Positions 54,620-64,000 of a stretch of DNA of 64,000 nucleotides are shown piece by piece (position 1 is the stretch's first letter; each line of letters opens with the position of its first letter). This DNA is from Varanus komodoensis (Eukaryota; Chordata; Lepidosauria; Squamata; Varanidae). The notes under the pieces are model-generated. The model worked only from the letters and a program-made list of their open reading frames with translations, was not told the origin of the DNA and made no database searches. A program made the translations under genes and the position numbers. The stretch covers positions 5,829,288-5,893,287 of the forward strand of contig NW_025335854.1 of NCBI RefSeq assembly GCF_004798865.1. The letters run 5' to 3'.

Positions 54620-56030
54620 GTGCAAACTGTGAATTGAGATGACGCAGGCTGGAACCAGGGGTAGCCATAGCTTAATCCTAAACCTGGCCTCCTCCCATTT
54701 TGTGCTCAGACTGCTTGTGCTCAGCCCTGGTTTAGGAAGCGAGGTGAGCTGAGAAGAAGACTGAGGCTGCTCCAGCTGCAAAACAGCAACCTCTTTCCGC
54801 ATGTCAAGATGTGACTGCTCGCAACAGAGTGTCGTGCCAAGCAGGGAGGGGAGTGGAAGCCCAGAGAGGCTGCGGAGCAGGTGCTCTTACTTTGGTGTAA
54901 AGTGAAGCAGCCTTTCAAACACCTTGCTCCATCCTGGGGGGTGAAGTTGACCTTGAGATTGACTAGACAAGGACATCCGCATACCAAGTGAAATATCGGC
55001 AAGCTGGTCTCATGTTGTTGAACAACAGCAAAATTCCAGGGAGGGTGGAAAGCTGGCGAAGATGCTTCTGCGTTCAAACAGGCTCGGGAAATCAGGGCCA
55101 TCTTAGTGCATGGGCCTGATGGGCACTTGCCCGTGGGCCCCATACTAATCTGCGCATGTTAACCCTTGGAAAACGGGAAAACTTCCAAAAGTAACAGTAG
55201 CTGTAGTTGTCGTGGGGGCCCCAGGACACTGCTTTGCCCAGGGCCCACAATGCTGTTAAGACGGCCCTGCTGGAAATCAGTTCTTACTGGTGATTTGGTG
55301 CAGGGTTGTGAGTGGAAGGTTCCCCTTGGCAGCTGCCGATCCCAGTGGGCCCGTTGCAGTGTCCGTGTTGATGCAGGGACCGAGGCAATGAGGAGCTCGC
55401 TGTGAAGGCTGCAGGGTATGTGCTGGAGCCAGCAGGGGAACTGAGGCACAATGAAGGGAGCAGCAGGCACCATCCTGCCTGGGGTCATTTGGCAAAGCAC
55501 AAACCCACGGAGGGTGGCCTTGTCTGACGTGCCAGCCCACCCGTGGAGAGGCAGATTCATGTGTAACACCGTTTTAATAGGATATCTGAGGTGTGTGATG
55601 GGAGCCAATACTGCTCTGAGGCCCAGGCAGCCCAAATTAATCCCTCAACAGCTCGGGAAAGGAGCTCCAGAGTCGATCCCTCCTTCCACCCGCAAGCAAG
55701 CCAACAAACAGAATCACCCAGCACCCTGGAAATAGCATTCCAGAAATAGGAACGGAGCTGTCTCCGTTTCCCCATATCCCCTTTGCTTTTGGGGCAGGCT
55801 AAAACGAGACCCCAGGAAACCAAAAGGTGAACCCCAGCCCAGCCCTTCCCGCTGCGGCTCTCATAATCCAGTGATCCCGACGGAATCAGCTCCCCCTCTC
55901 CTCGTTGTCATTCTGCACTTGAAACGGCTGAATGTGAGCCTCGGGCAGGAGTCAGTGTGGTGGAATAATGAGAACAAGCCAGGCTGCGAGTCCATGTTGC
56001 CCTGCCTTATCTTCTGTGCATTTCAATTCT
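54620..56030. other. No gene recognised
   Basis: Short open frames without domains. Confidence 0.5.
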
Positions 56031-56039
56031 CGCTGCACA

Positions 56040-56440
56040 TATCCAAGGGAGCATCCTACCCGGCCGGCTGCTTTCCCCGGTCTCTCTCTGCTCCTTCCTC
56101 CCCCACGTCTCCCCCAGCGTTCCTGCCGGGAGCTGCAGAGCGAGGAAGTGAGCATCGCAGCATGTTGCGGAGGCTATTCTAGACCGGTTGCGGTGGTCCA
56201 GCTGGCGACCCTTTCAGCTCTCCGATGCACCGGGAGGCTGCGGATTCTGCCACTCAGGGCCTCGCCGAACTGCGCCCAGCCAGCGCCAGCCTGACCCAGG
56301 CACCCTCTGCTGGGCACGCCCTTAAGAGACAGGTAAGGACTGGGTCTCGCGATTCTGACGGGGAGCCGCTCGCCCGACCTCTGTGACGGGCCTGTCGGTC
56401 CTCCAACCAGCGGTGCTCTCCTCGGCGGCGGTCGCCTTCG
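56040..56440 (+). promoter_or_regulatory. CpG-rich block ending in a splice donor, candidate first exon
   Basis: GC/CpG-rich sequence followed by AAGAGACAG and GTAAGG; the exon would end at 56332. Start unknown (perhaps 56.1 kb). No long conserved frame, so it would be a 5' UTR exon. RGS8 (plus strand by synteny) or a lncRNA are the obvious candidates; neither can be shown here. Confidence 0.35.
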
Positions 56441-56444
56441 GGGG

Positions 56445-57780
56445 CTTAGCCATTTTCCACGGGGCAGTGGCCCTGAAGGCGGAAGGAGGGGGCTGCATGG
56501 CTAGCCATTGCCCCCGCCCCCACCCTCATCGCCTCCCCTTTTCTTGCAGTCGCTTAATCATACCAAATGCTTAAAATAACGACTCTGTAGTGTCTCCAGA
56601 GGGGCCGACGGACGGGTTCATTTCCCAGCAAGGCAGCCCCCTGCTCTGTCCTGTTTACGCACGAATCCTCACACATCGCTTCTTCGGAACTGGTGAACCA
56701 CCCCGGATGAGACGGTGTCTTGGGGAGGCGTGTGTTGCAATGCAATTCACAGAGACCTTTACAAGAAAGAATGATTAAGACTAGACGGGAGTGACAACAA
56801 ACTCCTGCAGACGCAGACCCAGTGCGGCCTTCCTCATCTCTAAGCGCTTTGTTCCTGTTTCTTTGGAAAGGAGTCGGCTTGCCTTTGTGCTTTGCTTTGT
56901 GTTGGACATCCTGCCTGTTCTGTTTGCACCGATAAATAGCGATGATTAGCACCTTTGTAGACTTGGCTGCTGCGGCCGCTTTTTCTTTTTAAATTGGTAT
57001 GAAATGTGAGTAGGCTGCCGAACCGACGGAAGTTCATTGAGGGCCAGCAAGAATCCTTGTGGAGGGAACAGAGGAATGAAAGAGCAACTAGAGGGTGTTG
57101 GATAAAACGTCCGACTGATTGGTTTAAGTGTCCTGATGGCCAGGAGACAGGCCGATGTGATCTTTCCCTGCAGGAGCAAAGGGAACATAAAAGTCGCCCA
57201 CCTCTTTCCACCATCAGGGATACGGGAGGAACAGCATCTGGTGCCAGGCTTGTCTTGCTCCTAGGGCTGTCGATTTTTCTTGCAGGTCTCCTGGACCTTT
57301 AACGGTGGCCTCCGCACAGGGAATATTTCCCCCACTTCTGTCTGCAGAAGTGCGGAAAAAGCCTCACCCATCAATGCCTGCCTGTCCCACAGCTCTGAAA
57401 GGCACAAAAATATGACAGGGGTGCCGTGGGGAGCTGCTAATCCCTACTCACTCCCTACTTAAGCCTTCTACTCCTTTGCAAAACCTGCTCTTAAAGCAAA
57501 ATCTACCAGGATAGTTTAGGCAAACATAGAAGCAAGACCAAAAACTGAGATCCAGGGCTGCATGATGCAGATGAAGGGGTGGAGCCATGCAAATACGGGA
57601 TGGCTCGGTTCGGGTTGGCTCTCGCTCAGACAAAGTTTGTGGTCTTCCTCCATTGCTGCTTTGGGAGAAAAACCGAAGCTGCCACATGACTGGCAAAGCA
57701 AAGCCCATTCCTGACACGAGTCGTATATCGCAGGCCGTGCTGTTACAACTGGTTTCTTCGGATTTATTGATTGCTCGTTT
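56445..57780. other. No gene recognised
   Basis: Nothing identified beyond weak splice-like sites. Confidence 0.5.
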
Positions 57781-57789
57781 TAATATTCC

Positions 57790-59040
57790 ATCCCTTGGTA
57801 CTAGCCAACAAGGAAGACCTGGTGGACAAAGTGGCAGCTATGGAGGAAAGTGGCCATGTCTTACTGGAATTCTTGATTCTAGAGGAAGCAAAAGCCAAAT
57901 GTAGTCAATCAGGAACCCTGGGTTTTGGGAAAGCCCATTTTAATAAACTCAGAACAAGGATAGGCAAAGTCCCATGGCAAGCAAGGCTAGTGGGAAAAGA
58001 AGTCCAAGATGGGTGGGAATTTTAAGAAATTCTAAAGGCACAATTACAGACAAGTCCAAGGAAGAAGAGTAGAAGACAACAGAAGAAGCCCAGGTGGCTT
58101 CACAAAAGGCTTAGAGATGATCTCAAAACAAAAAAGGATGTGTGTAGAAAGTAGAAGGAAGGCCAGGACAAGAATGCCAAGAACATAGCCTGCCAGACTA
58201 ACCTGATTTCATTTTTGGATTGGGTAACCTCCTGATGGGCTGTGGAATCCCATGGACATCATCTGGCTCGACTTCAACAAAGCTTTTGACCAGGTGCCCC
58301 ATGATATTCTGATCAGCAAACTAGCAAACAGTGGGCCAGATGGAACAACGATCAGGCGGATCCGCAGTCGGCTACAGCATCAGACTCAAAGGGTGCTCAT
58401 CGATGGCACCTTTTCAAACTGGGGGGAGGGCACAAGTGGGGTACCGCAGGGTTCAGCCCTGGCCCCAGGGCTCTTCAACATTTTCCTGACTTGGATGAGG
58501 AATGACTTGGATGAGGAAGTGCAGGGAACGATGACCAGATCTGCAGATGACAGAAAACTGGGTGGAATTGTTAATACCCTGGAAGACAGAAAGAAGATCC
58601 AAGATGCTCCTGATAGGCTGGAGCACTGGGCTGAGAACAACAGAATGAAATTCAATAGGGACAGATGCCAAGTCCTGCACCTAGGAACAAGGAGCCAAAT
58701 GGATCCTTGCAAGATGCAGAATACTTGGCTCAACAATAGGATCTTGGAATTGTTATAGACCGTAAACTGAATATGATTCAACAATGTGATGTGGCCGCCA
58801 AAAGGGCAAATGTTATTTTAGTGTGCATAAATAGAAGTATTGCTTCTGAATCATGTGAAGTACTGCTTTCCCTTTTCTCAGCACTGGCTAGTCTTGTCTG
58901 GAGTACGTGTCCAGTTCTTGTCACTACAGTTTAAGAAAGATGCAGATGAGCTGGAACAGGTTCAGACGAGGGCAACCGAGGTGATTAGGAGTCTGGAAAT
59001 AAAACCCTGTGAGGAGCAAAGCAAAGAGCAGCAACCAATA
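57790..59040 (+). mobile_element. CR1-like LINE, RT domain region, decayed
   Basis: A forward frame (58252-58758) gives IIWLDFNKAFDQVPHDILIS, SGVPQGSALAPGLFNIF, SADDRKLGGIVNTLEDRKKI, and WAENNRMKFNRDRCQVLHLG, the fingers and palm of a CR1 RT. The catalytic box reads SADD instead of FADD. Upstream (57.8-58.25 kb) is consistent with the linker before the RT. Downstream to 59.04 kb other frames give FKKDADELEQVQTRATEVIR. It is broken and old. Confidence 0.82.
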
Positions 59041-59094
59041 ATGTTCTGGCGAAATGAGAAAGAAAAGCGATGGGGAGAAGAGCCAGTTGTGAGC

Positions 59095-59245
59095 TGAAAA
59101 GCCTTTGGGTGAAATCTTTCCTCAGGTGGCTCTGGGCAGGCGATTATAAGCCTCAGCAGGGGACCGGTAATACTGTCCTACCTTGCAGGACTGTTGGAAG
59201 GATCACAGTGATAATGTATGTGCCGCTTCTGAACAATTCCGTGGC
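59095..59245 (+). mobile_element. Possible MIR-like SINE remnant
   Basis: CTTGCAGGACTGTTGGAAGG then ATCACAGTGATAATGTATGT resembles the core and tail of a MIR-type SINE. Very diverged. Confidence 0.3.
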
Positions 59246-60170
59246 ACTGTATATTGTCCCTGCTTTCTTATGATTCAAGCCTCAAAGAGATGCAACTGGG
59301 CATTGTGCCTCACATTGAATGAAGCTGTAGAAACATTGCAACTTGACAGACGCTGTCGGGTGTGGTTTTACCGAAACCAGCCAGTGGGAAGAACCCAGGA
59401 ATGTTTGGTGAGCTGGCCTTGAGCGTCGTGATCTGGGGCCAATGCAGCGCCCAAAGGAAAGCGGCTGAGTTTTGTTCCAGAGGGTAGGAAGAGTGCTCCG
59501 GATAGAGAAGGAGTTGCGACGAGCTCCTTGCCGTGGCCAGACCGCCTCGTGGCGACGTTCCCCTTGCAGCATTTCCCTCTTCTGCTTTCAGAGACGTGGG
59601 GAATCTCATGGGTTCCTGAGGGCTCTGCTGACTGGGACGGGGCTGAGGTCCTTGCCTCGCTACAGGTGCCCCTGGTGGCACTGCGGAGCAAGAGTCCAAG
59701 CAAGGAAAGCTCCAAGCAAGAGGCTGAAATCGTGCTGTGAAGCCGCTCAAACGCAGCACTGCACAGGCAGCCTGGGCGGCCGTGGCAAGGTCACAAGCAG
59801 GACTGACGTGGCTGCTTCCATCGCATCAAGTAGTTGCCCATCAAAGGTTTCCGAGGTGGCCTGGAGGCTCTTAGCCGCTGCTGCAGCCCGTGGCCGCTGG
59901 AATCCACAGAGGCCTGCCATGACCACTGCAGAAGATGCCAACCCGCCATTTCCATAACCGTCTTAGCACTGCAGCTATAACAGGGCCTGGCGGGGTGTCC
60001 GGCACAGCGTCTCATCCAGTTTTGGGGGCTCTGTTGCACCTGCTGCGGCCTGAAGGTGCATACAAGATGCTTGCATGAGTGCAGCCAACCCCACACCCAC
60101 TCCGACTTCGTGGCCGGTTGGCGCTTTCTGAGCAGCGCTGGCTGGGTGGGAAACTGCAGTGCTGTGAGCC
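59246..60170. other. No gene recognised; GC-rich
   Basis: Overlapping open frames on both strands without domains. Confidence 0.45.
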
Positions 60171-60179
60171 CTCCCAAAG

Positions 60180-60562
60180 GGGCCTTCGCTGATCCACATA
60201 CAAGGCCCTGAACAGGTTAGGTCCAGGTGAGATCGCCTCCCACCACCCAGACCTGTCAAAGCTCGACTGTCTCCCATAGAGGCCTTCTTGCCTGGGCCGC
60301 ACCTGCGGAGGCCCATCTGGCAGCGGTACGGCAGCTGGTCTTCTTTGCCTTGAGCGTTTTCCTCTCCCGCTGGGATGACCCTCCTTTCTATATACCTCCG
60401 GCACTGGCTGTCATATGCTTCTGGCGATTTTCAAAAATGTATTTGTTTACCCTGGTTTTTCCCAAACACTCACCTTTCCAAACAGGGTTATGTTTTCTGT
60501 AATGATGTTGTAAAGTGCTTTGGGGTTATTTTGGAAAATGGGAAGCAATATATAAATTCTTA

Positions 60563-60608
<46 letters not shown>

Positions 60609-60610
60609 GG
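60180..60610 (+). mobile_element. L2-like LINE remnant with (GAT)n end
   Basis: GPYKALNRLGPGE is read forward at the start, with a decayed C-terminus, then a tail GTAAAGTGCTTTGGGGTTAT then ATATATAAATTCTTAGATGATG. The (GAT)n microsatellite spans 60563-60608. Confidence 0.5.
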
Positions 60611-60611
60611 C

Positions 60612-61240
60612 AGGTGAGGGGAGGAAGGTCTTGCTTTCTTCTGCTGGCTGTCCACCAAGGCCAGTATCTAAAAATCCCATTGGTGCTTTCCATATGGGAA
60701 GGACTGTAGCTGAAAGACTTCCAGTATGTTTGATCTTTGGCTGCACAGCCTCTAATTTAAGACCGTTCCAATGTTTCACAACAAGCTCTTTTTTCTCCCA
60801 AGGAGGCCGCTTTTCAGACAGTGATATATTGAAGGCAGCATCAAGAACAATGAAGCCGAGTGCTGCAGGGAGAGACCGATAGATTTTGTGCTCAACAGCT
60901 CAATATCTGTCTCAGCCTTTATGCTCGCTCTCCATTCACGCCCCTTCCCTGCAAGCATACATCTCAGTACTCAGCCCCATGAAGTCTTGCTGCCCTGTTT
61001 GAATGCGGCGTCTCTCAAAGGGCAATGATCAAAGTGAATGCATTAAAAGCTCTCCAGAAAACTCCCAATATTTAATGTTTCAGTTTCTCCCACTGCTTTT
61101 TACTATCTGGATTTGTGGTTGGGTGGGAGAAGCAGGCATTTAAGATCCTGATTTTGCTACCTGTCCAAACTGAGCGAGATGTCTTTTGAATCAGGACCGA
61201 AACCAGGAGAAGACTTTCTGTGATTTTCCAGATTGGTTGT
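60612..61240. other. No gene recognised
   Basis: Nothing identified. Confidence 0.5.
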
Positions 61241-61244
61241 CACA

Positions 61245-61437
61245 GAACCATGGGTTAGTGTTAAAATCATGTCTGAACCCAGCCACAGTAACAACCATGG
61301 TTTATGAACCCTGAACAACCCATGAAGAGAAAGTCTTATTGGGATGTGAGCTGTGTGTTGTTGATGGTTCACAAACCATGGCTTGTTATGGCAGCTGGGT
61401 TCATACAAAGCCATATTTCAGCAACAACCCATGGTTC
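61245..61437. repeat. Long imperfect palindrome, probable non-autonomous DNA element
   Basis: GAACCATGGGTTAGTGTTAA then CATGTCTGAACCCAGCC and AACCATGGTTTATGAACC is mirrored on the other strand by GAACCATGGGTTGTTGCTGA then ATGAACCCAGCTGCC and GCCATGGTTTGTGAACC. Arms of about 70 bases with a spacer of about 45. No coding potential. Confidence 0.7.
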
Positions 61438-64000
61438 AACAATAGTCTTCAACCTTATTCAGCCTTTGAGTGTGGATTATTGTGTTTTTGCACCTGGCTG
61501 CTGCTTTGACCTCCACTGGGAACGGTGGTGACAAAGTACAGCCCTTAGGAACCACCTATGCTTCCATGTTACATGTGGATCAGCCTGGCTTGGTGGCTAA
61601 GGGCAAGTGTCCCCTGAGCTCCGTTGACCTCCCTCTGATGCCATGAGGATGCCATGAGGTTTCCAAGGTTGTCTCTCTGCAGTTCCTTTTTCCAGCAGAA
61701 GTTCAGCAGCGGCACAGCAAAACATGAATTTCCACCTGACTGCGCTCAGATTATTCATTCAGGCGTTGTGGTGGGCAGAGTCAGCAGCCTCCATTCTGCA
61801 ACTCTTAGCTCTCCACGCCTCGCCTCATCGTCTCATCGCAGCAAAAAAATCCAAAAAGCCGCCTGTGGCCTGTGTCCTCCAGGCAGAGAAGCAAAGAAAG
61901 GGGAGTGCAGATTAGCAGAGGAGAATGGAGAAGATAAGAGGCAGAGCTGGAGCCATGGAGAGAAGGATGTCAAAACAGCCAGGGTTGGATAAATGAGAAG
62001 CAAACAGATTGCGGACTGCAAAAACACCCCCTTCTCCCCACCCCCCTTTTTTCTGTATTTTGAATGCCACGGCTGGACTCACACCAGAGCTGTGTGTATT
62101 TATGCACAGCGCATTTGGTCATTTACTAGGTCATGAGGAAATTACTTTAAAATGGGCTCTTAAAGAGATTTTAAAAAATTTGGATGCTGTTCAAGCTTAA
62201 TATCAAAATGGCTGTTTTATTAAAGGTGATCAAAGAGATTCTGGGTTTGAGAAGTCTGCTAGAAAAACAAACTCACCGCCCCTTCCAAAGTACTGGAGCT
62301 ATCTGGACAGGAATTTTCCATAAACCCCTTCTCTTACCTCAAAAGAGGCTTTCTGAAATATTGGCCGTTGTGAAATTCCATCTTCTTTATTGTCCATTTA
62401 ATTAAATTTTCCACAGTGCCTGTGTCAGCACTGCGTCATTTTGCTTCTGCGAATGCAACCTTGAGTGGGGAAAGGGAAAACAAACTACAGTCGTTTGGGG
62501 ACTCCCAGTAATGACCTTCCTCATTAATAACTTGCACTTACGGGACATGATAATCCATCAGAGCTTGTTAAAATGAAATTATAATAATTATAATAAGTAT
62601 AATAATTCTTTTTCACTAAACTTTAGTGGTGCTGCTCTTTTATTCCAGGTCTATGAGCAGGAAATGGCTTCTCTTGTGGAATCAGTGCCTAGAATTCAGC
62701 CCCTATGCCTCTTGGGCCCAATTCACAGGGCCAAACACGACAAAATATGAGAGATTAGTTTTCAGATCTCCAAACTTCCTTTATAGATATGAAAACGTTT
62801 TGAGGGATGTGTGAGGAGAAGGGATTGGATGGAGGCTGTGCCATGGCTAGGTCAGAATTAAAGGGTTCTGCCACCCACACCATTTTAAAAGGTAATTAGG
62901 GAAGGAAAATGGAGTGAAGGGATTCTGCTTTCTTCAGCCTGCACTCAGATCCAAACCTGCCCATCCTGGTGGCTTTTAAACATACCTTTAGATATTTCAC
63001 ATCTACGTGGGCTCTTGCTGAGGCAGTAAATTGATCATGAGTTCTCACCTTCAGTCTGAAGTGATATGGGGCAGAGATGGGATTGTCACCTTCACAAGAA
63101 TTATGTCCGCTCTCGCTGCTTGTTCACCCCTTCTGTCCATTCGCCATACGTGAGGCTTCTCCTGGCCCTCTCCCACCCTCAAAATCCCCTCACCTGCCTT
63201 GATTTCACTTATGCCGTGGGTGGGCAAGTTGTCGCACCCCGGGAGTTTTGGCGTACAACTCCCATGAGCCTTTGCCACAGGAGACCTGCAAGCTGCCTAC
63301 CCTCTGTGCGTCTTCCTCAGCTCGAATTCCAGCCCATCATTTTGCAGTCCCTCCCACCTCATTCTCCCCCATTTCCAGTGACGTGCGCTTGATGCCTTGG
63401 TGTGTTTGCATTTGCAGAGGCTCTGGTGAATTATCGGAGCTCTGGGCACACACCAAACTCACGAAAGGCGGCATCAAATTGAGCTTAAGGTGTTCGGGAG
63501 CCTGTTCCCCTGGGGGCAAGTTTGGAACTTGGAGATTCAGCACTTGCTGCAATGAGCTAGCTGTTTGCAATATTTATTACAGATAGTTTTGACAAAATCA
63601 GAAACAGCACTTGCTCTCACGTCTTCTCAGGAATGCTACACAGTTTTTGTCCGCACCATTTTTCTGTCCATTTAAAGTTTGTTTGCAGGCGCAGAATCCA
63701 ACAAGGCATTTATGGATCCTTCCCTCCACCGATCTGATTGTGTAGCACACCCACTGCTTATACAAGAGAGTTGTGCTGCTTTCCAGGGGAAGTCCTGGAA
63801 AGAGAGGAAGCTCAGTTTCCTGGGAGAACCCAGGTTAACAGAGATCCCTTGCGTGAGATCCGCTGACCTGCCTTCTTCCTGAAAACGGCCTTTCCCCTGG
63901 AGCCAGGATACCCCCAAAGTGTGTAACCACCACTGCGTAAGCAATGGGGTTGGCTCTGCAGTGGAACTGTGGGTGTAGAACAAAAACCGTGGGTGTTCTT
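61438..64000. other. No gene recognised
   Basis: Mostly single-copy-looking DNA. A short fragment at 63205-63262 (TTTGGCGTACAACTCCCATG) looks like an arm of the palindromic repeat family at 21.8 kb. No exon was found. Confidence 0.5.

Overview
The window is eukaryotic nuclear DNA from a vertebrate, most likely a squamate reptile (a lizard rather than a bird or mammal). It has short exons with canonical GT-AG introns, and its interspersed repeats are a squamate mix: Bov-B/RTE LINEs, a Sauria-type SINE ending in a CCTTT-like tail, many copies of a MIR-like tRNA SINE, CR1 and L2-like LINEs, and Tc1/mariner-type DNA transposons. The species cannot be fixed from the sequence.

0-5.3 kb: the 5' part of DHX9 (RNA helicase A) on the minus strand. 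A CpG-island promoter with NRF1 and YY1 motifs lies near 5.2 kb, followed by a non-coding first exon and four coding exons for residues 1-162. The gene runs off the left edge. 5.3-8.7 kb is a short intergenic stretch with an L1-like LINE tail.

8.7-24.1 kb: a complete NPL (N-acetylneuraminate lyase) gene on the minus strand. I resolved eleven coding exons with compatible phases. Joined, they encode about 308 residues and keep the GTTGE loop, the YYYHIP tyrosine and the LKFSD Schiff-base lysine. A CpG island at 23.6-24.1 kb is the likely promoter, and an L2-like LINE sits just upstream of the first coding exon. DHX9 and NPL are in tandem, as in human 1q25.3, so RGS8 is expected next on the plus strand.

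24-64 kb: no exon of a conserved protein was recognised. The region is full of repeats: a nested Bov-B / DNA transposon / SINE stack at 25.3-27.06 kb, CR1 at 34 and 58 kb, L2-like LINEs at 43.5 and 46.9 kb, a Sauria-type SINE at 37.7 kb, a Bov-B 3' end with clear target-site duplications at 54.2 kb, and hairpin-forming short elements. Two further CpG-rich blocks (32.5-33.1 kb and 56.0-56.4 kb, the latter ending in a good splice donor) are candidate promoters or first exons, possibly for RGS8, but this is inference.

I found no operon, CRISPR array or new multi-gene system. The more interesting observations are a microsatellite acting as the polypyrimidine tract of the NPL exon that carries its substrate-binding loop, a cluster of three POU octamers in NPL intron 1, a roughly 190-bp near-palindrome at 61.3 kb, and the unassigned CpG-rich promoter candidates.
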